From NCBI GenBank assembly GCA_022385805.1, contig MU277727.1, positions 62,001-126,000 on the forward strand: a stretch of DNA of 64,000 nt. Reading direction: 5' to 3'. Shown piece after piece: positions 11,070 to 23,114 of the stretch. Source of the DNA: Pilatotrama ljubarskyi. Lineage: Eukaryota; Basidiomycota; Agaricomycetes; Polyporales; Polyporaceae. Each line of letters begins with the position of its first letter. The first letter of the stretch is position 1. A program made the translations under genes and the position numbers. The notes beneath the pieces are model-generated. The model saw nothing but the letters and a program-made list of their open reading frames with translations, did no database searches and was not told the DNA's origin.

Positions 11070-13446
11070 ATGTTGGTCGCCTCCCGCGTGCTCCTGGCTC
11101 TCGCGCTCGGCCTCTCGTCCGTCGCTGCGCTTGCCCCGCGCATCTCCCCCCGTGTTCGCCATGAGTCCCGCAGCGCGATCCCGCGAGGATGGGCACCCGT
11201 GCGCAGGGCTGAGAGCGACAGCGTGATCCCGCTCCGCATCGGGCTCGCGCAGGCAAACCTCGCGGCACTTGAGGAGTACCTCCTCGACGTCTCGCACCCC
11301 GAATCTCCCAACTATGGCGAACACTGGTCGCCCGCGAAGGTCGCGCAGACGTTCCGCCCGTCCGCCGAGACCGTGGACACCGTCCGCGGGTGGCTTGTCG
11401 ACAGTGGAATCGACGCAGGGCGCGTCAGGCTGAACCCGAGCGGGGGATGGCTGCTCGCGAACGTGACCGTCGCGGAGGCGGAGGAGCTCCTCGGGACGGA
11501 ATACTACGTGTACGAGCACGCCGAGAGCGGGCACAAGCAGGTCGGGTGCGACAGGGCGTACCATCTGCCCGAGCACGTCTCGAAGCACGTCGAGCTCGTC
11601 ACCCCGACGCTCCACTTTGACGCGAAGGTGAAGAAGCGGAGCACGAAGAGCAAGGTTGGCAACCCAGGCTCTGGACCGGTGTCCCCGAAGACCACGGGCC
11701 AGATCAAGGTAAGAAATGTCGAAGGTGGATAGACTTCGACAGCGAGCTTACAGTACGGTGGATAGAACATCTTCAACCAGCTCCAGAACTGCGACGAACA
11801 GATTACTCCGATATGCGTCCGCGCCTTGTATAACTTCGAGTACATCCCCATCGTTCCCAACAAGAACAGTATCGGCATCGGTGAGTGGTGAAGTGAATAT
11901 TGATATCGGACTGCCAGAAGCTGACGCGAGCTCGATAGTCGAGTATACCCCGCAGGCGTACGTCCCCTCGGACATGGATATGTTCTTCGGGAACTTCTCG
12001 CCGTCGCAGGTCGGACAGCGCCCTCAACTCATCAGCATCGATGGAGGTCAGCGACCGACCATGACCTAACGTGTGAAACGTCCTCTCTGATTTATCGTGT
12101 GACAGGCACCATTGACGTTGGCTTCGGTGGCTTCGACGTCAACGGCGAGTCCAATCTCGACCTCCAGTACTCCATGTCGCTCGTAGGCAAGAGGCAGCCC
12201 GTGACGCTGTACCAGACTGGCGACGATCTGGAAGGTGCGCCTATCCTGCGGATGTGCCCTATTTGATATGAACAAGTGTTCTCTAGGCGCCTCGTTCAAC
12301 ACACTCCTGGATGCTCTGGATGGCTCCTATTGCACCTTTGAGGGAGGCGACGACCCGTTCTCTGACCCGACGTACCCCGATCCGTTCGGTGGCGGATATC
12401 AAGGTTAGTTAAAGGGCGCGCTTCGTGAAACAAGAGACCTCTGGCGCTGATAGCCTGGCGTAGGGCCCGAACAATGCGGTGGTGTTACACCCGCCCATGT
12501 CATCTCGACCTCGTATTCATATGACGAGTTTGACCTGACGCCCGCCTACATGGAACGCCAGTGTGCCGAGTATGCCAAGGTGCGTCCCGCCTTGCATGTC
12601 TGCAGCCTAGCCTTGGATACTGAATGGCTGTCACCCAGCTCGGTCTCATGGGTGTGACGGTGCTCTTCTCTTCGGGCGACTACGGCGTGGCCGGCAACGG
12701 GGGCATATGCCTAGACTCCGAAGGGTTCCCGGACTTTGAGGGTGACGTCTTCGCCCCCTCGTTCCCTGGAGGCTGCCCATACATCACCAGCGTCGGTGCG
12801 ACGCAGATCAACCCGGGCGCGAAGGTGACAGACCCGGAGAGCGCGTGCATGCAGGTCATCTACTCCGGTGGAGGCTTCTCGGACGTCTTCGCCATGCCAT
12901 CGTACCAGAAGAGCGCGGTCGAGAAGTACCTCTCTCAGTACCCGCCAGGGTATGCTGGACAGTTCAATACCAGCGGATCTCGTGCATACCCTGACCTCTC
13001 TGCCAATGGGTGCGTTATCTCTACTGCTGCCATTGTTAACGCACCTGGAGCTGACTCATGATGCACCAGTGCGAACTACGTCGTCGCCGTTCAAGGCGAA
13101 TATCTCCTAGTGTACGGCACCTCCGCGTCTTCTCCGGTCACTGCCGCCATTTTGTCTGCCGTCAACGATGCGCGCCTCGCGCTCGGCAAGAAGCCAATCG
13201 GCTTCATAAACCCTACGGTGCGTGCCCGGCCAGCTCGCCTCCCTCCTGCCGGGTAGCTCATAACTCCCCGTCCGTGCTTAGATCTACTCGAGTCTCTTCA
13301 AGATCGCCTTTCATGATATCGTGAGCGGATCTAACCCCGGATGCGGCACGAACGGCTTCTCTGCTCAGCCTGGTTGGGACCCCGTCACCGGAGTCGGCAC
13401 GCCCAACTTCCCTGCGATGTTGGCGGCGTGGTTGTTGCTGCCGTGA
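11070..13446 (+). CDS. secreted sedolisin, tripeptidyl-peptidase type (peptidase S53)
   Basis: Acid serine-carboxyl protease with a pro-kumamolisin activation domain. The signal peptide MLVASRVLLALALGLSS is followed by a propeptide containing ESPNYGEHWSPAKVAQTF and LLANVTVAEAEELLGTEYYV. The mature domain, spread over about nine exons, keeps the S53 catalytic set: Glu and Asp in NGESNLDLQYSM, the oxyanion Asp in LFSSGDYGVAG, and the nucleophile in YGTSASSPVTAAILS. The C-terminal calcium-site region is also there (HDIVSGSNPGCGTNGFSAQ, then GWDPVTGVGTPNF). The stop is at 13444-13446 and the length of about 600 residues is normal for the family. It probably digests extracellular protein at low pH. 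The next gene downstream is also predicted to be exported. Confidence 0.92.
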
Positions 13447-13792
13447 GGACTTCTAAGTTACGCTGAGCTACGAATGGACAATGCCTGAACGAACAATGTG
13501 ATCGTGCGTTCTGTTGGAAAGAAGAGTGGTATTGTTGTACTCATGTCTCTAAACGATATGTGACGTCAATAGCAATGAATGGGAGTTTAGAGAAGAAGCG
13601 ACCTCCTCTTGTCCATTGCGCATGCGTCAAGTGTTTTGCATGGTCAATGGCAGGAGCGTACCTTTTCCGCGAGTATCGGGACCCGGTACTTCGGCCCGGC
13701 TAGTCCACGTCCCCGCGGGGTAGCCGTATATGGCAAGTGGGCTGCCTTCTGTGCCCTTCTGGTTGACGTCTGCCACTCTTCGGGTCCCCAGG
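13447..13792. other. intergenic region
   Basis: Sedolisin 3' flank and ThuA-gene promoter. The open frame runs upstream to an ATG at 13730, but the start at 13793 gives the cleaner signal peptide. Confidence 0.35.
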
Positions 13793-15250
13793 ATGAGAAG
13801 GCTGTCCTCTGCTTTGCGCACCGCCGCGGTCGTCTTCGCCTTGATGTCAGAGACTCTGGGCCACTCAAACGTTGCACGTGTTCTGATCTACTCTGCGACG
13901 CGGGACTTCCGGCACGACTCCATCCCAACCGCCGTCGGCGCACTCGTCGCTCAGGGACCCGCGGCGAATATCACCTTCGACCATACGGAGGACCAGACGT
14001 GGTTCACGGACGAGAGGCTGCAGCAGTACGATGCGTTGCTGTTCTTGAGTAACACGGGCGAAGGTGAGCCGCTGGTTGGCATTGGTCCGAAAACGACGGG
14101 ACCTCAAGTGTAGCGGCGCGCGCGTAGTCCTGGACGATGCGGGGAAAGCAGCGTTTCAGAAATACTTGAACCTCGGAGGGAACTTCATTGGCATTCATTC
14201 AGCTTCTGATTGCTTGCGCAACACTACCTTCTTTCAGAGAGACTTAGGTGAGAGGTGTTTGTTGACTTGGGGGCCCTGGTGGGTATGGGCTGAAACAATG
14301 ATCTATGTTGAGGTGCCGCCTTCGACTACCATCCTGAGCTACAGAATGCGGTGAGCATAGGGTACGTCTGGTGCGTAAAGCAGAACTGAAGGTCATACTG
14401 CACAATAGACTGTGGATGTGATCGGGCCATCCCACCCGAGTACGAGCATGCTCCCCAAGGCATGGTCTGTGCGCGATGAAATGTAGGCCAATTGGATGAG
14501 GTCTTGACGGAATACTTCTAACAATTCTCTGCAGGTACAACTTCAAGTCAGATCCTCGGAGCGTAGGTGCTGTGGTGATACTCTCAGCGGACGAATCAAG
14601 CTACACTGGTTTGTCACTGCATCTAACACTAGACGTCTGAATGGCTCATGCCGACAGCGAGTAGATCCTGGACCAAGAAAATACAACCAAGGTTCCCCTC
14701 ACCCGACAGGTGCCACATGATGCTCAGTACGAGAGGCTCGCATTCACTGAAGCTATCTCTTGTAGCTTGGTTCCAGGAACACGGCGCGGGGGTCGACAGC
14801 AACGGCACGGCAGGGCGCAGTTTCTACACGAGCCTCGGGCATCTGAACGAGACCTGGCATGTTAGTGTGTCATCGACGTCGTAATCGCAAACGCACACTG
14901 ACATGTTGCTACAGGACCCTCTCTTCATGGCACATGTGATGGGCGGCATTCAATGGGCGTTGCAGTCAAATACTACGCGCGCATTCAACCCAGATGCGAA
15001 GGTCGGCAACGCGACCTCGAGCCCCTCATCAAGTGCGAGCTCGACGAGGGGAACGGCGACGAGCTCTCCGCCATCATCAAGGTGAGTATTCGCTGGAGTT
15101 CCTAACCTCTATCGTACAACTGAGTTCGCGCTTCGTTCTAGCTCGACAAGTGGTGGCACTTCTGGGGCAGCTCCGCCTTGGATGAGCTACAGAACCTTCA
15201 CCACTCTGGCCATAGTCGCCCTCGCCATGTCTGTGTGGTCATTCTTGTGA
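13793..15250 (+). CDS. secreted ThuA-domain protein with GPI-like or membrane tail
   Basis: The start at 13793 gives a signal peptide (MRRLSSALRTAAVVFALMS). The ThuA-like fold follows: ARVLIYSATRDFRHDSIP, ALLFLSNTGE, LGGNFIGIHSASDCLRNT, VDVIGPSHPSTSMLP and later NQGSPHPTAWFQEHGAG and MAHVMGGIQWAL. Eight or so short introns are needed. ThuA domains are glutamine-amidotransferase-like and tied to sugar metabolism in bacteria; enzyme activity in fungi is unclear. After the domain comes a Ser/Thr-rich linker of about 35 residues. The last intron then joins it to a hydrophobic end, TTLAIVALAMSVWSFL, just before the stop at 15250. This tail fits a GPI-attachment signal or a single membrane anchor. 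Export to the cell wall or surface is inferred. Confidence 0.8.
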
Positions 15251-15648
15251 TACCAGCCGACGATGACGCGGATGAGCGAGAAGATAGTGCCCCTGGAGGC
15301 GTTTCCTGTACCATTCATATACCACTGTTCACATGCGCCCCAGATTTGCTTCCGCGGCAGCTTTTCAAACTTCTTCCAGGCATAGCGTGAGAGACCTACA
15401 GCTAGCTGAGGGGCACTGCTCGTCCCATGTTGCGTCTGAACTGCTCTCTGAACGAGTCGTGCACGAGCGGTGGTGCAATGCCAGCCAAAGCAGACTCCGG
15501 ATTTCTTGCGGGGAAGGGGGCCGCCGGCAGGGAAGTGCTGAAGGATCTCCCACAAGCGCCCACTATACGAGTCAATATGGGACGGGCGTCTAAAAAAGGG
15601 CTATAACGCCATCCCGAGTCACCGACTTCGCTGTTTCTCCCAACCACC
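15251..15648. other. intergenic region with ILV5 promoter
   Basis: About 400 bp. An AAAAAAGGGCTATAACG stretch around 15592-15608 lies some 45 bp before the ILV5 ATG and is the best core-promoter candidate. No gene is supported. Confidence 0.35.
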
Positions 15649-17101
15649 ATGTCCTCCTTCGCCCTCCGTGCTGCTCGTAGCGCTGCTCGCCGTGCGCCCC
15701 GCGCCGCCGCAAAGGTCTCCGCAAAGCCTGCGCAGGCCGCCGCGTACTCCATCCTGGCGCGCAATGCCGCCGCTGCCAGCGCTGCTCCCCGCACCGCTGT
15801 CATGGTATGTGTCCGACGTGTTCATGATCGCTTGAGACGTGACTCGTTCTGACATTGGTTTTCGTCTGACGTAGGCGACTCGTGGCGTGAAGACCCTCAA
15901 CTTCGCTGGCACCGAGGAAGTCGTTTACGAGCGCAGCGACTGGCCGCTCGCCAAGCTCCAGGACTACTTCAAGAACGACACCCTCGCTCTCATCGGCTAC
16001 GGTTCGCAGGGTCACGGCCAGGGCCTCAACGCCCGCGACAACGGCCTGAACGTCATTGTCGGTGTCCGGGAGAACGGCGAGAGCTGGAAGCAGGCGATCG
16101 AGGACGGCTGGGTGCCCGGTGAGACCCTCTTCCCCATCGAGGAGGCCATCAAGCGCGGCACGATCGTCATGAACCTCCTGTCCGATGCCGCGCAGTCGCA
16201 GACGTGGCCCAAGATTGCCCCCCTCATCACCAAGGGCAAGACTCTCTACTTCTCGCACGGCTTCTCGGTTGTGTACAAGGACGACACCCACGTCATTCCC
16301 CCGCCTGACGTCGACGTTATCCTCGTTGCGCCCAAGGGCTCTGGCCGTACCGTCCGCACGCTCTTCAAGGAGGGCCGCGGCATCAACTCCTCCATTGCGG
16401 TGTGGCAGGATGTCACCGGCAAGGCCAAGGAGAAGGCTGTTGCGCTCGGCGTTGCCATCGGTTCTGGCTACATGTACGAGACCACCTTCGAGAAGGAGGT
16501 GTACTCTGACCTGTACGGCGAGCGTGGTGTCGTAAGTTGCTCTCGGTTCCTATCAGAAGGTCATTTGCTAATCCTTCATGAACAGCTGATGGGCGCCATT
16601 CAGGGCCTTTTCCTTGCTCAGTACAAGGTTCTCCGCAAGAACGGCCACACCCCGTCGGAGGCGTTCAACGAGACCGTTGAGGAGGCTACCCAGTCGCTCT
16701 ATCCTCTGATTGGCCAGTACGGGTACGTATGGCATGACTGAACGCTGTGGTATGATTCGTCGACTGACCGCCTTGCAGTATGGATTACATGTACAACGCG
16801 TGCTCCACGACTGCCCGTCGCGGTGCGCTTGACTGGGCTAAGGTCTTCGAGGAGACCAACTTGCCCGTCTTCGAGCGTCTTTACGAGAGTGTCAAGAACG
16901 GCACGGAGACGCGCCGCAGCTTGGAGTTCAACGGCCGCTCGACTTACCGCGAGGATCTTGCGAAGGAGCTCAAGGAGATCGACGAGCAGGAGATCTGGAG
17001 AGCTGGTAAGTTTCGAGGATTACCATGCATTGCGGCTCTATCCTCATCATGTGTCCACAGGCAAGGTTGTCCGGTCGCTGCGCCCCGACCGCCAGTCTTA
17101 A
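15649..17101 (+). CDS. ILV5: ketol-acid reductoisomerase (acetohydroxyacid reductoisomerase), mitochondrial
   Basis: Second step of valine, leucine and isoleucine synthesis: NADPH-dependent isomerisation and reduction of acetohydroxy acids, Mg2+-dependent, in the mitochondrial matrix. Exon 1 encodes an Arg/Ala-rich presequence (MSSFALRAARSAARRAPRAA). The nucleotide-binding loop is LIGYGSQGHGQGLNARD. LFSHGFSVVY-type sequence appears as TLYFSHGFSVVYKDD, and VILVAPKGSGRTVRTLF matches the family core. The C-terminal knotted domain runs through GLFLAQYKVLRKNGHTPSEA and ETVEEATQSLYPLIGQYGMD to the stop at 17099-17101. Four short introns. Strong codon bias toward C-ending codons fits high expression. 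In yeast Ilv5 also stabilises mitochondrial DNA. Confidence 0.96.
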
Positions 17102-17742
17102 TTGGCTTCGTCATCTCGTGCAGAGCATACCCAAAAGCACCGGCAGGGTGCACGTTGGATCCATGGTGTTTTAGAGTTAGCGACGATCTAATGTGGAATG
17201 GGACTACCGTTGTGTACTGCGACTGTCATCCTGAAGGAGTGCAGACGTTTCCTCAAGCTCGACCTTCAATTTTCGCCCAGCCCCGAGGATTTGGCTTAAA
17301 GCAAGTCGGTTCCCATACTTGTCAGCTGAGTCTTCGAGATCGGCGTTCACACCGTGGGCGCCAGTTCCAGGGACGATGATCATGAGGACCGTAGCAGGCC
17401 CGGGCTCTCATGCGCAGCCGCTCGATCCTCCTCCGGCCAGAGACGGTATTTGTTACGTAGCAATTGAGTGCCGACGTGCAAATTTCATCCTCAGTGGTGC
17501 GCGAGCTCGGTTTCCCAAGGCGCGGTTTATCGCGGAATGAGGCCATCAGGTGGCGAACGTGAGTGTTTCCCGTGTTCGAGAAGGACATACGGCAAATGTG
17601 GCTGAGCCCAATTGGTTGCAGGGCGGCCTAGCGGTGTACGTACATGAGATGCACCGTAGAAATGCTCTGTATGTATTGGCCCCTGGCGAGGGCCTATGTA
17701 AGTGATGCTTACCTTGGGGAACGGCTCATTATTCCCTTCCCC
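17102..17742. other. intergenic region, possible antisense frame
   Basis: 640 bp with no certain gene. On the minus strand a frame from about 17802 (PSYDVGDGYTLYVGWHGEGN) is followed by a GTAAGC donor. It could be part of an unrecognised gene overlapping the start of the MFS gene, but I cannot extend it convincingly. Confidence 0.3.
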
Positions 17743-19614
17743 ATGCCATCCGACATAGAGTGTGTACCCGTCGCCGACGTCGTACGAGGGCAAAGCCCGC
17801 ACCGAGGGTTTGCGGACGGTGACCGGCCCTCAACGTCGTCTTGCCACCTCCCTATAGAGCCCCAGGCCCTGGAGACCCCCCTTCCGAAACTACAGCTCTG
17901 TATCTTGCTGTACCTGCAGCTCGCAGAGCCCATCACCTCTACTGTCATTTATCCGTTCGTCAACCAGCTCGTGCGTGAGACGGGCGTAACGGGCGGCGAC
18001 GAACGTAAGACTGGCTACTTTGCTGGACTCATAGTGCGTCTCAGCTCGGACTCACCCTTCCCGCATCCCGCCTGCCACTGCTCACCGTCCCGCTCTCCCT
18101 CTAGGAATCGTGCTTCTACGCGGTGGAAGCGATCTGCGTCCTGCAGTGGGGGCGCGCCTCCGACCGCATAGGGCGCAAGCCTGTCCTGTTAGGCGGTCTG
18201 CTGGGGCTTACCCTCTCCATGACCGGGTTCGGCGTGTCGCGGCAGTACTGGGCAATCGTCCTCAGCCGGTGCGCCGAGGGCGCACTGAAGGGGAACATCG
18301 GCGTCACGAAGAGCATGATGGCTGAGATTACGGACCACACCAACCGCGCGCGAGGATTTGCGTTCTTGCCGATGATATGGGCTGTGGGAGGAACCCTTGG
18401 GTACGTGCCGTACAAGTGCCCCTCCGTCGTCCCGGTGTACGTTGCTGAGAGTTCCGGCAGACCCATCATCGGAGGCGTCTTCGCGCGACCGGCGGACCGC
18501 TGGCCTGGATTCAGAGGCTCGGTATTTTGGGCGACGTATCCGTACTTCTTGCCTTGCATCATTGCGGCGTGTATTTCTATCAGCGCATTTACTTTGGCCC
18601 TGCTAGGCCTGAAGGAGGTGAGCAATGACGGCACAGCAGGTTCTCGTGACTTACATGACTTGCAGACCTTACCGAGAGCCCGTCCGCGGAAAGGAGCAGA
18701 TGTGCCAGCGCATCTTCTTTCGGACCACACAGAGAAACTACAGCCTAGACCGAACACAACGCAAAAATCTGTGGCTGACGTCGCTGAGGTGGCGCGCGCA
18801 GACACGTCGCAGAATCCTTCCCTTCCCGATGAGGACATCAAGGCTGATAGCACAGCCAAGACGAGGATCGAGGCCACCACTGTGCCGACAGACCAAGAAT
18901 TCGTCGGCCTTCGTTCTATCCTTGTCCCACGCGTCCTATACCCTATCCTCAATTACGGCTTTGTTGCTCTCATAGACCAGGCGGCGGCCGTACTCGTCCC
19001 GCTCATGTACTCCACCAGTATAGACTTAGGCGGGCTCGGCTTCGACCCCTTCACGATCGGCGTCATCCAAGGCGTCGGCGGGTTCGTCGGCGGGTTCATC
19101 CAGATCTTCACCTTCCCCTATATGCACCGCAAGTTCGGCTCCAAGAAGCTCTACATCTGCTCCTACTCGATGTACATCGTCATTTTCGCGCTCTTCCCGC
19201 TTAACAGCTTCGTGACGAAGCGGGCCGGGGAGGTCGGCGTGGCGACCTGGGCCCTGGTCGTCCTCCAGTACGTCGCGTATGCCGCGTCATACATGACCTG
19301 GGGTAAGTGTTGTCTCCGCCGATGGTTGAACGGGGCGCTGACTGCGGCGCGTCATAGGCTGCATATTCATTTACATCAGCGATGCCGCACCAAACCAAAA
19401 GGCCTTAGGGCTGACGAACGGCCTCGCGCAGACCACTGCATCAACCGTTCGCGCTATCGGGCCTTCCCTCGCGTCCTCATTGTTTTCCGTCTCTCTAGAG
19501 CGCCACTTGGCTGGGGGTACGCTTGTTTATTGGGTGTTGTGCGGTATCACCGTAGTGGGCCTTGTCGCGTCTCGGTGGCTACCCACTAACCTACGGACGG
19601 AAGGTACGACTTAG
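17743..19614 (+). CDS. MFS transporter
   Basis: Twelve-helix major facilitator protein of the plasma or vacuolar membrane. Helix 1 is in PLPKLQLCILLYLQLAEPIT. The MFS motif A is complete as GRASDRIGRKPVLLGG after the first intron. Introns after FAGLI, GGTLG, LGLKE and MTWG are supported by frame and canonical ends. A central hydrophilic loop of about 110 residues separates the two six-helix halves. Helices 7-12 follow, with TFPYMHRKFGSKKLYICSYS as the second-half motif A. The end is WLPTNLRTEGTT, stop at 19612-19614. The pattern resembles the YCR023C/ZIF-like branch of fungal MFS proteins; substrate unknown. The start at 17743 is the first in-frame ATG with reasonable context, but the N-terminus could be shorter or spliced. 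Confidence 0.82.
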
Positions 19615-20998
19615 GGTCGGCGGTCGTGTTCGTAGTTTGTGTAGCTTCTGCAAGTCCTAATCAATAGATGCACGCGGTTCCGGTGGCGTTATCTCCTTTG
19701 TGCCTCAACGTCAGCTGCTAGCGCAAGCCCAGCGCATAGCCGACCCGGATGAGCCGCGGGGCGGTCACGGACTCCAGGGTCTCCGGAGTTCAGCTTCGAC
19801 ACCCATCGCGGACTATGCACGGATGCGCTGAGCTTGAAGAAGATGAGGGCAGGGGCCCGGCCAGATCCCGCAGTAGACCTGGACTATCAAGCCATGACCT
19901 CTCTCATGCGCCGTCCTCACTGGCAGCTCAGGCTCAATTTCCTCGGGTCCGGTGTGAGTGCCTCATAAGCAGTCCGACAACTCTCCGGGATGATCACTGT
20001 CCGGTGGAATGTTTCGGCAAGCAAAAGGATCTAATCCCGATCTTCCTCCGTGTCATTAGTCTTGATTTGATGAGATGGCAGAGGATATTCAAAGATGACC
20101 ACAAGATTCATAACTGATGCGGTTACGAGCACGACAGCAGGTAGCTTGGGCAAGCATAAGAGGGGTAGCGAGCCTGAGGAAAGTTCCGTCCGAACTACAC
20201 ATGCATCCAAATCAGCGACGGTGTATTCGAGAAGTCAATCCCGGCACTTACAGAGGGGTTGGCCAGATGGCGATTTATGTATCAGGCGTGTTGCGGAAGG
20301 GCCGCAGCGGTCTGTGCCGGGTACCTGAAGGCGCGTATGCGTTAAAGAGCAACGCGTTGTGGAGGATTCAGAAGCCTACCTCGAACTTGGACGTCAGGTT
20401 TCCCGCTCCGCAAGACGCTTCTCATCGAGTCTCGCCATCGGTATGCCCTGAGCTATGCATTAGGACAGTCCGTACCCAACATGCGAAGAAATGAAGCCCA
20501 TTCACCTAGTGTAGAACTCGTCCTGAGCTGTGTACTATGGCTTGTGCAAATACTCAACATGCGAGGATCGGCCAGTGGGAGGTGCTTATGGGAGAGTCAA
20601 CGGGAAACGAGGCCATACAATCCGTTGATGGGGGAAGTCGGGTTCCCCGGGTGGATCAAGTCCCTCCCCCAACTTCGCCGATGAGTCTCTGAGGTCCTGA
20701 GCGTGGTCGTGGGCGATATTGATGAGGACAGTGACCAATCGTCCTGGAAGTACGTTTCCTGTGAAAAGCTATATAGATGCTCAAACTGAAGATTTAACAT
20801 TGTTAGACGAGCGGGATAGAGAGGAATTAAGAAGACACAGAGCCTGAGGAAATGGCCGAGAAACGAACAGAAAACGGAGAGGTCTGCGAGGTTCATGACT
20901 CCTCTCGCCCCACGCCCTGCACCCGAATGTCGGCCTTACCAGACAACCTAGGAAGCCGGAACCACGTTCTTCAGCTGCGCGCGCGGGGCCTGTATAGC
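19615..20998. other. 1.4-kb region without a supported gene
   Basis: Frames are short and unrelated to known proteins, and I see no repeat. The transcription end of the MFS gene and the 3' flank of the small minus-strand gene should lie here. Confidence 0.3.
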
Positions 20999-21559
20999 TT
21001 AAAAAAGGGTCATCACAGTAGACTGCATGTACAGGATAAGCATGACCAGGTAAACGGCAGATTCAAACCATGGGACCAGCCGAGGGTCGTCCAGACCAGT
21101 CAAGCGGCCCTTAAAGGGACCAGGGTTGTCCACAGGCTTGGGCGAGGTCTGAGAACCAGCCGGAGAGATAGAGGGAGCAGCTGGAGCAGCCGGGGAGGCG
21201 GCCACTTCTTCAGGATTTTGTATCGGCACGAGGACGAGTCGGCCAGTAGAGTCAGAGACGACCCTCCAAGGATCCGGCAAGCGACGGCCGCGGGGCGGGT
21301 TGACGCGGGGCTTGACCACTCGCATCTTTCTGCGTCTGCCCGGGAGCTTCATCTCGGGAGGGCGGAGGAACTGTTCGGCCGGGATGGTGATCTTAGCCTG
21401 CAGAGCAGACAGAAGAGAGCTAAGTCCAAAGAGTTGCGGAGAGCGGGTGTCCTCGATGCTCTCGCAGAGAGCCCCGAGCGTAGTATAGCCGAGCATAGGA
21501 GAGGCGGGGGTCGGAGCAGCAGGAGGATGGATGACGATGGTGCAGGTGGGGGCAGACAT
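20999..21559 (-). CDS. small uncharacterised protein with hydrophobic C-terminus
   Basis: Single-exon frame of 186 residues from the ATG at 21559 (MSAPTCTIVIHPPAAPTPAS). It holds a basic stretch (MKLPGRRRKMRVVKPRVNPP) and a Pro/Ala/Ser-rich segment. A hydrophobic C-terminal run, SAVYLVMLILYMQSTVMTLF, could be a tail anchor. The upstream 50 bp are pyrimidine-rich with a TTTAAAT box, a usual fungal promoter layout. No family is recognised. The long frame on the opposite strand is judged to be its shadow. Confidence 0.5.
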   Translation of the reverse strand: MSAPTCTIVIHPPAAPTPASPMLGYTTLGALCESIEDTRSPQLFGLSSLLSALQAKITIPAEQFLRPPEMKLPGRRRKMRVVKPRVNPPRGRRLPDPWRVVSDSTGRLVLVPIQNPEEVAASPAAPAAPSISPAGSQTSPKPVDNPGPFKGRLTGLDDPRLVPWFESAVYLVMLILYMQSTVMTLF

Positions 21560-21883
21560 AGTGCAAGAGGTAGAGATAGAAATGAAATCGGGATAGTAGA
21601 GCAGGGGATTTAAAGCGCTAACCAGCAGCGGAAGATGGTGGTAGAAGAACAAGGTGTGGGTGCAGGATCGGTTGAGAGATCAGGGTTTTGTCCAGAGGAT
21701 GCACATCCGACTGAGGCTGGTTTTCCCAATTTGGCATCGGAATGGCCTTTTCCGGACATCCGCAGGCTCACCTGGGATACTCGGTCAGTCTGAGGCTTTT
21801 CCGAGAGTTCGTACACGCATACGATTGATAGATGGTCCGTTGGTGAGTAGAAATACACATAATCACGTAGACGGTAGTCCAAG
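21560..21883. other. short intergenic region
   Basis: 320 bp between the small unknown gene's start and the C2H2 copy B stop. No supported feature except the TTTAAA element near 21610. Confidence 0.3.
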
Positions 21884-23114
21884 TCACTGGCCTTGCTCCT
21901 TCTTATTACCCGGTAAGTAAGACGCAAGCGAATCGCCATAGCATCTTCCGGCATTCCTCCGCAAGTGCCTCCCCAACGCATCTCGTCTGCTGAACGTCTT
22001 CCAACACCCGCCTACGAAGAAGATCCCCTCGTATTCGACCGGCTCTTTCAGCAGGAGTTCCGCCGGAATGCCGCGCTGTTGCGCCTCGATCAGCGGCACG
22101 CCGCAGCATACCCATGGCTGTTCGGCCGCATCCGTGGGGCGTGTGTGTGTCGCGATGTGTCGCTTGAGCTGCCCGCTGAGCTTGTTCTGCTGGACGTGAT
22201 CGCAGTATGGGCACCTGTACTTGTCCGCGAGAGACGTAGCGGCATGACGGGAAGCGGAGGAAGCTACGGCAGCATTGCGCCGCGGGGTAGTAGAGACTAC
22301 TATCCTCGCCGCTCGGCAAAACTGAGGAGACTCGGAAGAGTGGCGCGAGGAAGGGGACGATGCGGAGTGAAGGCTGTCCGGGCTGCTCGGGCTCCATAAG
22401 GGGCTGCCCTGAGACTCATTGCGCGTAACGAGAGGCGTATGGGCAGGGGTGTGCACGGTGTGTGGTGAGGGCTGGGTGGCCGGCGTGGGCATTTCGTGAG
22501 GGAGGTGCGTGGATGGTTGCGGCATAGTCCATGGCACGCTCTTTCCTACGGAAAGTGCGCCAGCAAGGGAGGATGAGTCGGAAGTCGACTGTGTGGCAGC
22601 ACAAGGCGAACGGGTGGTAGCAGGATGAGCAACTTGCTGGTACAGAGGCGTATAGGTGCCGATACTCGGGAAAGATTCCGGAGGGAAGGGGGGATGCATG
22701 TACCACTGCTCATGGGCATAGCCCAGGAGCGGGAACTGAGGGGAGGCAGATGCCGCAAGACTCGTAGAGTTGTAGTAAACGGCGGCATCGGATGCTGGCG
22801 GTATAGAGTACGGGGTGGAATATGCGTTGCAGTCAAAGACCGTAGGCTCTTGCGCCAGGCTGAGTGCATTCCGTAAGGCTGAGATTACGAGGGCAGGACG
22901 AGAAGACGTACTAGCTACCGGATAGCTCAGCATCGCAGTCCGTTGCCGTGCGGTAGTATGGGTATGAGTGGCCACTCCGGCTCGAGGCGGTATGGCCGCA
23001 CGACTCGAAAGTTTGATGGCTGTCATCTGCGCACGTAACAGACCAGCCCTGGAAGACTGTCTGGTCGTGCTCAGAGTAGTACTGAGTGCTCGAGGACGGG
23101 ATGGGGGCGTCCAT
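21884..23114 (-). CDS. C2H2 zinc-finger protein, putative transcription factor (copy B)
   Basis: Inverted paralogue of the gene at 5913-7166. Exon 1 is 23114-22912, the intron 22911-22860 (52 nt), and exon 2 runs to the stop at 21884, for about 390 residues. The intron is in the same place and phase as in copy A. The DNA-binding end has CPYCDHVQQNKLSGQLKRH plus IATH, then WVCCGVPLIEAQQRG and GGCWKTFSRRDALGRHLRR ending in a Cys. Spacing is as in copy A, but the Ser/Pro-rich N-terminal half is very different. A nuclear regulatory role is inferred from the fingers alone. It lies next to a stretch almost identical to the one upstream of copy A. Confidence 0.8.

Noticed and set aside
10788..11615. 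Minus-strand open frame of 275 codons
   Set aside because: Antisense to the sedolisin propeptide exon, which has a signal peptide and family motifs; no features of its own.
13730..13792. Upstream ATG at 13730 for the ThuA gene
   Set aside because: In frame, but it would place extra residues ahead of a clean signal peptide that begins at 13793.
20852..21613. Plus-strand open frame of about 250 codons
   Set aside because: It lies opposite the small gene at 20999-21559, has Arg/Gly-rich antisense-type composition and no promoter-like leader. Judged a shadow.
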